A DNA stretch of 52,430 nucleotides from an uncultured bacterium (GTDB lineage Bacteria; Bacteroidota; Bacteroidia; Bacteroidales; Bacteroidaceae): the NCBI GenBank assembly GCA_946188155.1, contig CAMHUC010000019.1, forward strand, positions 1-52,430. The letters are read 5' to 3'. Below the pieces are notes generated by a model, which was not told where the DNA came from, did not search any database, and saw nothing but the letters and a program-made list of their open reading frames with translations. A program made the translations under genes and the position numbers. Below are positions 9,836 through 17,734 of this stretch, one piece after another (position 1 is the stretch's first letter; the number at the start of each line of letters is the position of its first letter).

Positions 9836-10313
9836 ATAACCCGCACATCTCGCACATCTGCTATATGTACCTGATTTATAGGCTGATATGAAGCTGCCTA
9901 TCTCGCATTTACCTCGCATTTACCTCGCAGTAACCATCGTTTCCAGCTATATTTTAAACATCCGGGGCATCTTTTCTGCCTTGGGCAGCCTAAAGTCGGG
10001 CAGCACAATGCGCCGTATCTGCGCCAGGAGCCTCCGGGCGACTGAATTCTCTAGAGAATTTAACCGAAAGTAGGCTCCAAAGCACACTTTAGTGCCTTCA
10101 AACCTCTAAATTCTCTAGAGAATTTACGGCTTGGAAGCCGTTAGACCATCCTTCTATCCCTTTCTCCGTCGGTGTTGAAGCTATCCATACCTCTTCCGAG
10201 GCTCCTTTTTCACCCTCGCTGCGAGGTAAATGCGAGGTAAATGCGAGATACCTTCGCCTGCAACGCATTGATATTTAGCGTGATATAGCAGATGTGCGAG
10301 ATGTGCGGGTTAT
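9836..10313. mobile_element. 478-bp nested inverted-repeat element (MITE-like)
   Basis: The outer ends are perfect 31-bp inverted repeats (9836-9866 and 10283-10313, beginning ATAACCCGCACATCTCGCAC). Inside them lies a second perfect inverted pair of 32 bp (9899-9930 and 10219-10250) made of repeated CTCGCATTTAC units. Two copies of the 16-bp palindrome AATTCTCTAGAGAATT sit near the centre (10045-10060 and 10109-10124). No convincing coding frame spans it. The symmetry suggests a non-autonomous mobile element or a large folded RNA/DNA structure. No target duplication was recognised at its borders. Confidence 0.6.
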
Positions 10314-10366
10314 GTTTCGTTTATATGTAGGCATGATTCGTATTGTGTGGTTGTAATGTTCTAAGG

Positions 10367-10588
10367 AAGTCCTTGTCTGAGTGCGGGCGAAGCATCACAG
10401 GCGACAACTATATTGCCATGAACTACGGGCCTGTGCCGTCGTATATTGAAGACATCTTCAAGGCTGTCAGGCATCAGAGCTATTTCTCCCAGTACGCCAA
10501 GGAGTTCGAAGGTGTTTTGACGGGCAGAGCGGCAAAGCCGAGCGATGTTTTCGACATCCCGAAAACTACCTTGTTCGAACTCTCGTAG
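10367..10588 (+). pseudogene. Fragment of a Panacea-domain (DUF4065) antitoxin gene
   Basis: Bases 10367-10517 are nearly identical to 11905-12055 inside the Panacea gene downstream and encode the same segment (LSECGRSITGDNYIAMNYGP, then VPSYIEDIFKAVRHQSYFSQ). The 5' third and the C-terminal half are missing, and the frame continues into unrelated sequence ending at 10588. It is a recent partial duplication, with the Abi gene lying between the two copies. Confidence 0.8.
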
Positions 10589-10643
10589 CGAGGGAATCCG
10601 CTGAAGAAAAAGAAGCACGGGCATAGACTATGACGTACAGGTT

Positions 10644-11537
10644 CTATAGCCATAGAGGCTCATTTCCCCAGTCCGTAACAAAGCCCATTGCGGCAGGATC
10701 GACTATTGCGTATTTTGACAAGAGGGTTTTAATGTCGGCTGCAAAAGTGTTCTGAGGCTCAATGCTGTTCAGCAGATACGCGATGCTGCATAACTGTGCA
10801 TAGAGTTTATTGAAAGGGACTTTGGTATTTGTCAACCACGTTTCGGGTAAGTTGACTGGTATGTCAGGTGTCACAGGATAATTGCGATTCCATATGCGGG
10901 CATGATGAGCACAATAGTTACGTAGGGATGCCATAGATGCCAGCCAACTTTCAAAAGCTTTGAATGCCGTGCAGTCAAAATCCAGTGCTATTGCCTTCTT
11001 GGTCTTTGTGGCTGAACTGTTTGTGAATATCTTGGTCAGTGTTCCCAGAGACAGAAGTTCAAGGGTCTTCCATGCGGGCGGATAGGCAGGCTTGGTGTAT
11101 TTCTTGTAATGTTGCTTGATGAAGTCTTCCTTGCTCCGATGAATCTCACGGTCAATGGAACTCAAATTCTCCAAGAACAGATGTTCGTCCTTGCATATCG
11201 ACATTTTCAAAAACCAGAAAGCATTGTAGGCCAGCGAGAAGTGATGTATCATCTTGGTACGGAGGGCAATCTCAATCTTGCCAATAGCACGGAATACCAT
11301 CTCACGCAACTCAGCATCAAACTCATATAGTGCAACCGCATTCTCAAATGAGGCATTGGGTTTGTATTGATGAGTGTTCTTGTCTGCCTCCATTGGGCGC
11401 AGATAAGCTGCTAAGCGGAAATAGCTAATCTTGCTTAGCGTCTTTTCTGCAGCTTGCTCATCAGCAATATTCAGGCCACGCCCTTTCAGCATGGCTATCT
11501 GTGCAGGAATGTCGAGCGGTTGCTTGTTGTACTTCAT
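10644..11537 (-). CDS. Abi family protein (Abi_2, AbiD/AbiF type)
   Basis: A 297-residue protein of the Abi_2 family (PF07751), known from phage abortive-infection systems. It has the family opening (KQPLDIPAQIAMLKGRGLNI, ISYFRLAAYLRPM), a central FDAELREMVFRAIGKIEIALR, and RNYCAH near residues 205-210. RNYCAH matches the HEPN R-x4-H ribonuclease motif, so an RNase-based growth-arrest role is likely. ATG 11537 was chosen because family similarity begins there; the open frame upstream is non-coding in character and crosses the promoter. It is divergent from the Panacea gene and lies between a Panacea fragment and that gene. Confidence 0.88.
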   Translation of the reverse strand: MKYNKQPLDIPAQIAMLKGRGLNIADEQAAEKTLSKISYFRLAAYLRPMEADKNTHQYKPNASFENAVALYEFDAELREMVFRAIGKIEIALRTKMIHHFSLAYNAFWFLKMSICKDEHLFLENLSSIDREIHRSKEDFIKQHYKKYTKPAYPPAWKTLELLSLGTLTKIFTNSSATKTKKAIALDFDCTAFKAFESWLASMASLRNYCAHHARIWNRNYPVTPDIPVNLPETWLTNTKVPFNKLYAQLCSIAYLLNSIEPQNTFAADIKTLLSKYAIVDPAAMGFVTDWGNEPLWL

Positions 11538-11608
11538 TGTGGCTATAAATAAAAAAGTTCCACCCTGGTACGCTGTTCTGACGGGAAGCGTGGTGGACTC
11601 TGACGCGG

Positions 11609-11616
11609 CAAAGATA
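11609..11616 (-). promoter_or_regulatory. -7 element for the Abi gene
   Basis: TATCTTTG on the minus strand, about 70 nt before the Abi start codon. Confidence 0.55.
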
Positions 11617-11742
11617 GGCAATTTTTCCGAATCTTCCAAACTTTTCCGCTCTTTTCTGCCTCTTTTTACGAAAAAACGGTTAAATGTTCGGCTCTTTTTG
11701 CAGATTTTTGGGAAAGGGGAAGGGAAATTGCAGATTATTGTG

Positions 11743-11750
11743 TATTTTTG
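11743..11750 (+). promoter_or_regulatory. -7 element for the Panacea-toxin operon
   Basis: TATTTTTG followed by CACTGG, 34 nt before ATG 11785. The Abi and Panacea promoters are divergent within ~130 bp. Confidence 0.55.
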
Positions 11751-11784
11751 CACTGGATAGTTGAACTCAGACAATCGGAACGAG

Positions 11785-12330
11785 ATGAACAAGCAACCTG
11801 TATTCAAGAAAGACAAGGCCGTTAATGCCATCCTCTATGTTGCCAGCAAACTGGAACGTAGCGACATTCACAAGATTTGCAAGATACTCTATTTTGCAGA
11901 CCAGAAGTCCTTGTCTGAGTGCGGGCGAAGCATCACAGGCGATACCTATATTGCCATGAACTACGGGCCTGTGCCGTCGTATATTGAAGACATCTTCAAG
12001 GCAGTCAGGCATCAGAGCTATTTCTCCCAGTACGCCACGGAGTTCGAGGGTGTATTCTCGTTTCAGAACGACTACATCCTCATAGCAGAGCGCGAGCCTG
12101 ATATGTAGCACCTTTCCAAGAGCGACGTGGAGTGTCTCGACTATGCCATCGCAAAATGCAAGGATCTCGACTTCGGTCAGCTCACACTTTTGTCGCACGG
12201 CTATGCCTGGAGCAGCACAGCTAAGGACCGTCCCATCTCCGTTGATGACATTCTTAAAGAGGCTGGCGACAGTGACGACTATATCGACTTCGTCACAGAG
12301 ATGATCAGTCTGGAAAGGGCTACCGTATGA
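11785..12330 (+). pseudogene. Panacea-domain antitoxin gene interrupted by in-frame TAG
   Basis: The frame encodes 107 residues of a Panacea (DUF4065, PF13274) protein (KDKAVNAILYVASKLERSDI, HKICKILYFADQ, YGPVPSYIEDIFKA), then TAG at 12106-12108. It continues in the same frame for another 73 residues (HLSKSDVECLDYAIAKC to ERATV) to TGA 12328-12330. Without the TAG the product would be 181 residues, a normal length. Panacea domains neutralise many unrelated toxins, and the next gene overlaps the final stop by ATGA, as toxin genes often do. The TAG may be an inactivating mutation, a sequencing error, or a suppressed stop. Confidence 0.8.
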
Positions 12331-12821
12331 TGGAGATACCCACAAGCCTCATTGAGCACACCATTCATCGGGGCACCATCATCCATTTCTATGGCTTCAC
12401 GGATATTGACCATGGCAAATTCTTTGTGGTCGTTGGTGTCAATGCCGACTGTCTGGTAGGCTTCTTTTTCATCAACTCATCTATCAATAGAATGATATTT
12501 GGAAAACAACGCCTGCTGGACATGCAGTATCCCATGAAGCAGACAGATTATCCGTTTCTGAGATATGATTCTTTCCTTTGTGCCACCAATATCATGACCA
12601 TTGAGAAAGGTGTCTTGGCTGCAGACATTGCCAGCGGCACGGCAAGCATCGTTGGTGAAATGAAAGCCGCCCACCTCTCGGAACTGATTTCTGCTGCTCG
12701 TAAGTCCGATTATAGCCGGCATAGCCCTGCTGCTCTTTGGCGGGAAGAAGTTGCCAGAGATGATGCGGGGCATGGGGCGCGGCATCAGCGAGTTCAAGAA
12801 AGGAGCCAAGGAAGTCGCTGA
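12327..12821 (+). CDS. Candidate Panacea-partner toxin with aberrant C-terminus
   Basis: A 164-residue ORF overlapping the Panacea frame by 4 nt (ATGA). The first ~125 residues look like a compact beta-rich protein ([55 protein letters not shown]), consistent with small toxins encoded after Panacea antitoxins; the HGK-F-VVV motif is loosely PemK/MazF-like. From about residue 125 (12699 onward) the reading is out of frame with a tatA coding sequence, so the last ~40 residues are an artefact of fusion. The natural stop appears lost at the junction. Function inferred mainly from position. Confidence 0.6.
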   Translation: MMEIPTSLIEHTIHRGTIIHFYGFTDIDHGKFFVVVGVNADCLVGFFFINSSINRMIFGKQRLLDMQYPMKQTDYPFLRYDSFLCATNIMTIEKGVLAADIASGTASIVGEMKAAHLSELISAARKSDYSRHSPAALWREEVARDDAGHGARHQRVQERSQGSR

Positions 12822-12891
12822 ACCTTTCGAGGAGGTGAAGAAAGAACTGGAGGAGTCCAGGAAAGATATTGATGAAGTCATCAGGCAATGA
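12688..12891 (+). pseudogene. tatA: Headless tatA (twin-arginine translocase subunit) remnant
   Basis: In a frame different from the overlapping toxin ORF, the sequence encodes [20 protein letters not shown] followed by [21 protein letters not shown] and a charged helix, ending at TGA 12889. This is the TatA hinge FGGKKLPE plus amphipathic helix, where the FG and the following basic residues are family hallmarks. An in-frame stop lies at 12685 and there is no ATG, GTG or TTG start before the hinge, so most of the transmembrane segment is missing. The toxin operon seems to have replaced the 5' end. No tatC is adjacent. Confidence 0.7.
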
Positions 12892-12902
12892 CGAACTACT
12901 TA

Positions 12903-12944
12903 CATTCGGCGGAACACCTCTAAGTGTCCGCCGAATGCTTTTCC
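12903..12944 (+). terminator. Hairpin terminator after the tatA remnant
   Basis: Perfect 11-bp stem CATTCGGCGGA / TCCGCCGAATG (12903-12913 and 12927-12937), extended inward by CAC/GTG, followed by CTTTTCCTTT. It probably ends the toxin-tatA transcript. Confidence 0.7.
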
Positions 12945-13054
12945 TTTGCATTCTGGTGGCCGGCGCTATCGCTGGGATTGTCATTCGCTTCAAGGAAACT
13001 TTTCAAAGTTATGAAAAAAAGAACTGAAAGAATGATAATTCTACATTTTTTTTG

Positions 13055-13062
13055 TACCTTTG
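13055..13062 (+). promoter_or_regulatory. -7 element for the nucleotidyltransferase-like gene
   Basis: TACCTTTG followed by CACC, 24 nt before ATG 13087. It fixes the start choice, because the earlier in-frame codon at 13060 lies inside the promoter. Confidence 0.7.
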
Positions 13063-13086
13063 CACCAAACATTTAGCGTTTGCCGT

Positions 13087-14007
13087 ATGAGAAAGCTGTT
13101 TTTCGAACTGATGCAAGTGGGCATGGGCCAGCTCGACTGCCTGAGCCGCGGGCCCTCCCCTGAGGAGTGGAAGGAGTTGTACGAGTTGTCGCAGCGCGAG
13201 GCGGTGGCAGGCATCTGCTACCGTGGCGCCGTGTCGCTGTTCGATTACGGCTTGCGCGCTCCCCAGGACCTGATCATCGACTGGATGGCTGAGGCAGAGG
13301 AAATCAGGGAGCACAGCGAGCATACGTTCAGCCTGCTCGCGGCTTTCCAGCGGCAGGTGGCCAAGGAGAGCATGCGCACGTCGGTGTTGTCGGGCGACGG
13401 TCTGCTCTCCAGCTATGGTGAGGAACTGTTCTACTTGCGTGAGTCGACGGCCATCGATGTTTATTTCAAGGGCTACCGAAATGTGGCAGAATCGAACAAG
13501 CAGCCAGAGCTGGACGTTAATCTGATGGACTCCGTGGGCGTGGGTAAAAGTTTCTGGCGGAATAGTAGGATGGAGAAATGGCTACAGAAGAACGGCGATA
13601 TGCTGTTCCGTCAGGAGGGCGAGCTGATGGTGCCTTCACCGACGATGCACGCCGTTCTGTATATGGCTTATCTCTATAACCGTCTGCTCAGCCACAATCT
13701 CTCCATGCGCGACTTGATGGACTATTTCTTCATACTCCGTGCCGGCGGTGGACGCTTTGAGGCGTTCTACGATGCTAAGCAGACGGTAGGCGACGTGTTC
13801 TCGCTGCTCAGCTTGTCGCGCTTTGCCCGTGGCATGATGTGGGTGATGCAGGAGGTGTTCGGCCTGAAGCGGGAGTGCATGCCCGTGGAGCCGCTGAAGG
13901 AGGAAGGCCGATTCCTGCTTGACGACGTACTGCTCGACAACCATTTCCTCCTGCATTGGGGCCATCTGCTGGCTCATTATTCCTGGTATGATCTGATAAA
14001 ATCCTGA
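13087..14007 (+). CDS. NTP_transf_5-like (uncharacterised nucleotidyltransferase) protein
   Basis: A 306-residue protein whose layout resembles the NTP_transf_5 family (PF14907). It has a helical N-terminus, then a strand-loop region VLSGDGLLSSYGEELFYLRE followed by STAIDVYF, and a helical C-terminal half (PSPTMHAVLYMAYLYNRLLS, MRDLMDYFFIL). In active-looking relatives this region reads like LKG..YP...R..GDIDL. Here the GDID aspartate pattern is degraded to TAIDVY and the lysine is absent, so catalysis is doubtful. It is followed after 4 nt by the MerR gene, suggesting one transcript. Confidence 0.6.
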   Translation: MRKLFFELMQVGMGQLDCLSRGPSPEEWKELYELSQREAVAGICYRGAVSLFDYGLRAPQDLIIDWMAEAEEIREHSEHTFSLLAAFQRQVAKESMRTSVLSGDGLLSSYGEELFYLRESTAIDVYFKGYRNVAESNKQPELDVNLMDSVGVGKSFWRNSRMEKWLQKNGDMLFRQEGELMVPSPTMHAVLYMAYLYNRLLSHNLSMRDLMDYFFILRAGGGRFEAFYDAKQTVGDVFSLLSLSRFARGMMWVMQEVFGLKRECMPVEPLKEEGRFLLDDVLLDNHFLLHWGHLLAHYSWYDLIKS

Positions 14008-14011
14008 ATGT

Positions 14012-14362
14012 ATGGCTCTGAATACGAATAAAGACCTCAAGTTGTACTACTCCATCAGCGAGGTGGCCAAGATGTTTGGCCTGAACGAGAGTACGCTGCG
14101 CTACTGGGAGCAGGAGTTCCCATATATCAAGCCCAAGACGAGCGGTCCGGCCAAGATACGGCAGTATCAGGAGAAGGACATCGAGCAGATACGCGTCATC
14201 CACAACCTGGTGAAGGTGCGCGGCTTCAAGTTGGCTGCTGCCAAGAAGATTCTCACTCAGAACCGCAAGGGCGTCGACAAGAAAGCCGATGTGCTGGAGA
14301 CGCTCATCGGCGTGAGGGACGAGCTGCTGGCACTGAAGCGGCAGCTCGACGGGCTACAGTAA
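14012..14362 (+). CDS. MerR-family transcriptional regulator
   Basis: A 116-residue protein with an N-terminal winged-helix HTH of MerR type: YYSISEVAKMFGLNESTLRY followed by WEQEFPYIKPK, and a wing with RQYQEKDIEQIRVIHNLVK. A short coiled-coil C-terminus follows (VLETLIGVRDELLALKRQL) with no ligand-binding domain. This compact form is common and conserved in Bacteroidales; its targets are unknown. It starts 4 nt after the preceding gene. Confidence 0.88.
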   Translation: MALNTNKDLKLYYSISEVAKMFGLNESTLRYWEQEFPYIKPKTSGPAKIRQYQEKDIEQIRVIHNLVKVRGFKLAAAKKILTQNRKGVDKKADVLETLIGVRDELLALKRQLDGLQ

Positions 14363-14382
14363 TTCAGCTCCGTATGTAAATA

Positions 14383-15396
14383 CTATGGCATCCAGGTGCT
14401 GCCTATAGTGAATATGGCTTCGGGAGTGATCTTCGAAGCCTCTTTCTTTGTGAGCTGACGGCTCCAGCCTACGCGCCGGCTGGTGTCGGCTCCCTCGCCG
14501 TGGTTGTTGTATTCCATGTAGCGTGCCGTCTGCTCGCGGTGCTTCTCCCAGTGGTGCCATCCCTCTGGGCGGATCTCCTTGGGCAGCTGGCAGTTCATGA
14601 ACAGCGTGTAGCCGTAGTCGCGCCAGGGGCGGCCCAGATAGAGCTGGCTGACGCCCGGGGCAGCGGTGATACGGCAGCGGTTGAACACGTAGCCGTATTC
14701 AGCATCCTGCGGTGTGCTGGCCGCGGTGATGTAGGAGTCGGCCTTGCAGAAGATGTCGCAGTTCTCGAACCATGCCGTGGAGGGTCCGAAGATGAAGTCG
14801 GTGGTGCCCTCTATGTAGCAGCTGTCGAAGAGCATGCGTGTGCGTGGCATGCCGGTGTAGACGGTGTCCTGGTTGCCGAGGAACCGGCAGTTGAGGAAGC
14901 GCAGGCGGTCGCCCTGTGTGTGGATGGCCACGGCCTGTCCCAGCTTGGCGGCGTTGTTCTCGACGGTCAGGTTCTTCAGCGTGATGTCGTTGCCGTCGAT
15001 GCGCACGGTGAAGGAGCGGAACGTTCCTAAGTTAGGACGGTTGCCCATCTCCAGGAGCTGTGCCTTGAGCTCGGTGGGCCAGTAGTTGCCGTCCATGCGC
15101 AGGTTGGCGTGGTCGTCGTAGGTGATGACGGTCTCCTCGCGGCTCTCTCCGCAGAGTTCTATGTTCTGTAGCCACTGTGGGATGATGACCTTCTCCTTGT
15201 ACGTACCTTTCTTAATATATATCACCTTGTGATACTCCATAAAGGCGCGGCACACCTCGATGGCCTCGGTGACGGTGCGGAACTCACCGGTGCCGTCGCG
15301 GGCCACGACGATGGTGTCTGGATTGTCGTACTTGCCGGCGGCTGAGGCGGTCAGGAGGGCGCTGAGGGCGATGATGGTGAAGAGCAGTTTTCGCAT
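14383..15396 (-). CDS. Pectinesterase (carbohydrate esterase family 8)
   Basis: Removes methyl esters from pectin, releasing methanol and polygalacturonate. A signal peptide (MRKLLFTIIALSALLTASAA) directs the 337-residue protein out of the cytoplasm. The right-handed beta-helix family motifs are present: RFLGNQDTVYTG with the catalytic Asp, GTTDFIFGPSTAWFENCDI with the second Asp, and YLGRPWRDYG with the Arg. Its presence suggests use of plant cell-wall pectin. It follows spoT on the same strand after a 63-bp gap of tandem repeats and is probably transcribed separately. Confidence 0.93.
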   Translation of the reverse strand: MRKLLFTIIALSALLTASAAGKYDNPDTIVVARDGTGEFRTVTEAIEVCRAFMEYHKVIYIKKGTYKEKVIIPQWLQNIELCGESREETVITYDDHANLRMDGNYWPTELKAQLLEMGNRPNLGTFRSFTVRIDGNDITLKNLTVENNAAKLGQAVAIHTQGDRLRFLNCRFLGNQDTVYTGMPRTRMLFDSCYIEGTTDFIFGPSTAWFENCDIFCKADSYITAASTPQDAEYGYVFNRCRITAAPGVSQLYLGRPWRDYGYTLFMNCQLPKEIRPEGWHHWEKHREQTARYMEYNNHGEGADTSRRVGWSRQLTKKEASKITPEAIFTIGSTWMP

Positions 15397-15413
15397 AATC
15401 TATTCTTTTATAT

Positions 15414-15460
15414 CGTTATGTCGTTATTACGTTATGTCGTTATTACGTTATGACGTTATT
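15414..15460. repeat. Tandem CGTTATG/CGTTATTA repeats
   Basis: Five imperfect copies of an 8-9 bp unit fill the gap between the spoT stop and the pectinesterase start. Very similar units (CGAAATAA) occupy the clpP-clpX gap. Confidence 0.7.
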
Positions 15461-17724
15461 TACATGATTTCGGAGATTTCCTTCAGGTCGGCCACGCTCT
15501 TGAGGTTGTCCATAATCTTTTGGACGTCCTCGCGGTCATGGACGCGCAGCTCGATGCTGCCGTCGAAGATGCCTTCCTCGCAGGTGATGCTGACGGTGTG
15601 GATGTTGACGTTCATCTGCGATGAGATAACCTGCGTCACCTCGTTGAGCAGTCCCACGCGGTCGATGCCGCCCAGGCGGATGGTAGCGTCGAAGAATAGT
15701 TTCCTGTGCATGTCCCACTTGATGTCGAGTATGCGGTTGCCGAAGCTGGTCTTGAGCTTGGCAGCCACGGGGCAGTTGCGCTTGTGGATCTCTATCTGGT
15801 TCTTCTTGTTGATGTAGCCCAGCGCGTCGTCGCCGGGGATGGGGTGGCAGCAGCCCACGAACTTATACTGTCCGATATTGTCGTCGGTGATGTAGACGGG
15901 CTTTTTGCGGTTGAACTTCTCCGGCACGATGAACAGGTCCTCCTTGGGCTGTTCCTCCTTCTTCTTCTTTCCCACGAAGGGCACGTATTTGCGCCAGCCG
16001 GTCTTGCCCTCATCCCGCCGGCCGGTCAGCTCGTCGATGTCCTTGTCGCCCAGCTGTATGCTCTTCTCTCCGAGGGCCACGAAGAAGTCGTTGCGCTTCT
16101 CGTAGCCGTGCAGCTCTGCCAGCTTGTCGGCTGTGGCGGTGGTGTTCTCCATCTCGTTCCTCATGAGGAATCCGGCCAGTATCTCCTCGCCCTCCTTCTG
16201 CGTCTCGCGGTTGTCGCGCCTCAGTATGGCCTGAATCTTGGCCTTGGCCTTGGCGGTGGATACGAAGTTGATCCATGCTGCACTGACGTGCTGCGATTTG
16301 GAGGTGAGTATCTCCACCTGGTCGCCGCTGTTGAGCTTGTGGCTCAGGGGTACCAGCTTGTGGTTCACCTTGGCGCCTATACAGTGGCTGCCGAGGAAGG
16401 TGTGGATGGAGAAGGCGAAGTCGAGGGCGGTGCATCCGGCGGGCATGGTCTTGATTTCCCCTTTTGGGGTGAATACGAAGATTTCGCTGGCGAAGAGGTT
16501 CAGCTTGATGGTGTCGAGGAAGTCCATGGCGTCGGGCTGTGGGTCGTCGAGTATCTCCTTGATGGTGCGCAGCCAGTCGTTCAGCTCGTTCTCGTTGTCG
16601 TCCTCGGCAAATTCCTCCTCGATGCCGTCCTTGTATTTCCAGTGGGCGGCGAATCCTTGCTCTGCCACCTCGTCCATGTGGTCGGAGCGTATCTGTACCT
16701 CTATCCATTGTCCGGTCTTCGACATCAGGGTGACGTGCAGTGCCTGGTAGCCGTTGGCCTTGGGGTGGTTGAGCCAGTCGCGCAGCCGGTCGGGGTGCGA
16801 CTTGTAGATTTTGGAGATGGCCACGTAGATGTTGAAGCACTCGTTGACCTCCTCGTCGCGCTGTCGCGGTGTGAAGATGATGCGCACGGCCAGGATGTCG
16901 TAGATCTCGTTGAACGACACGTGCTTGTTCTGCATCTTGTTCCAGATGGAGTAGGGGGTCTTCACGCGCTGCTTGATCTCGTACTGGATGCCCATGGCGT
17001 CGAGCGATGAGCGTATGGGTGCGGTGAATTCGGCGAACAGCTTCTCACGCGACTTCTGCGTCACCTCCAGTTTCTTGGAGATAGAGGCGTACTCGTCGGG
17101 ATGCTCGAAGCGGAAGCTGAGGTTCTCCAGTTCCGACTTCACCTTGTAGAGTCCCAGGCGGTTGGCCAGTGGGGCGTAGATGTAGAGCGTCTCGCCGGCT
17201 ATCTTGTACTGCTTGTTGGCGGGCTGCGAGTCAAGGGTGCGCATGTTGTGCAGGCGGTCGCAGATCTTGATGAGTATCACGCGTATGTCCTCGCTCATCG
17301 TGAGCAGCAGTTTCTTGAAGTTCTCTGCCTGGGCAGAGGCCTGCTCTCCGAAGATGCCGCCGCTGATCTTGGTCAGTCCGTCGACAATCTGCGCTATCTT
17401 GGGTCCGAAGATGTTCTCGATGTCCTCCACCGTGTAGTCGGTGTCCTCCACCACGTCGTGGAGCAGTGCCGAGCAGATGCTGGTGGAACCGAGTCCTATC
17501 TCCGAGCAGGCTATTTGCGCCACGGCGATGGGGTGCATGATATAGGGTTCGCCCGACAGTCGGCGCACCCCCTTGTGGGCCTGCCGTGCAAAGTTGAATG
17601 CCTTGGTGATCAGGTCTACCTTCTTACGGTGGCGCGAGGCCAGATAGTCGTTAAGCAGTTGCTGGAAGGCGCCGTTGATGAGCTGTTCGTCGCGCTCTTC
17701 CTGGGTCATCGTCTCTTCATCCAT
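15460..17724 (-). CDS. spoT: Bifunctional (p)ppGpp synthetase/hydrolase (RelA/SpoT family)
   Basis: Makes and degrades the stringent-response alarmone (p)ppGpp. The 754-residue protein has an N-terminal HD hydrolase domain with an intact HDVVED motif at residues 89-94, and a synthetase domain with GYQALHVTL, WIEVQIRSD and FAAHWKYK. A TGS domain (FVFTPKGEIKTMPAGCTALD) and a C-terminal ACT domain (RVGLLNEVTQVISSQMNVNI) follow. Both catalytic halves look functional. ATG 17724 was preferred; upstream in-frame sequence is the antisense of the transglycosylase tail. It begins 11 nt after the transglycosylase stop, so co-transcription is likely. Confidence 0.95.
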   Translation of the reverse strand: MDEETMTQEERDEQLINGAFQQLLNDYLASRHRKKVDLITKAFNFARQAHKGVRRLSGEPYIMHPIAVAQIACSEIGLGSTSICSALLHDVVEDTDYTVEDIENIFGPKIAQIVDGLTKISGGIFGEQASAQAENFKKLLLTMSEDIRVILIKICDRLHNMRTLDSQPANKQYKIAGETLYIYAPLANRLGLYKVKSELENLSFRFEHPDEYASISKKLEVTQKSREKLFAEFTAPIRSSLDAMGIQYEIKQRVKTPYSIWNKMQNKHVSFNEIYDILAVRIIFTPRQRDEEVNECFNIYVAISKIYKSHPDRLRDWLNHPKANGYQALHVTLMSKTGQWIEVQIRSDHMDEVAEQGFAAHWKYKDGIEEEFAEDDNENELNDWLRTIKEILDDPQPDAMDFLDTIKLNLFASEIFVFTPKGEIKTMPAGCTALDFAFSIHTFLGSHCIGAKVNHKLVPLSHKLNSGDQVEILTSKSQHVSAAWINFVSTAKAKAKIQAILRRDNRETQKEGEEILAGFLMRNEMENTTATADKLAELHGYEKRNDFFVALGEKSIQLGDKDIDELTGRRDEGKTGWRKYVPFVGKKKKEEQPKEDLFIVPEKFNRKKPVYITDDNIGQYKFVGCCHPIPGDDALGYINKKNQIEIHKRNCPVAAKLKTSFGNRILDIKWDMHRKLFFDATIRLGGIDRVGLLNEVTQVISSQMNVNIHTVSITCEEGIFDGSIELRVHDREDVQKIMDNLKSVADLKEISEIM

Positions 17725-17734
17725 AGTGATTGTC

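Noticed and set aside
12935..13027. 30-residue hydrophobic ORF (MLFLCILVAGAIAGIVIRFK start)
   Set aside because: Its start codon lies in the 3' arm of a terminator hairpin, and there is no promoter or neighbour support; a real small membrane peptide cannot be excluded.
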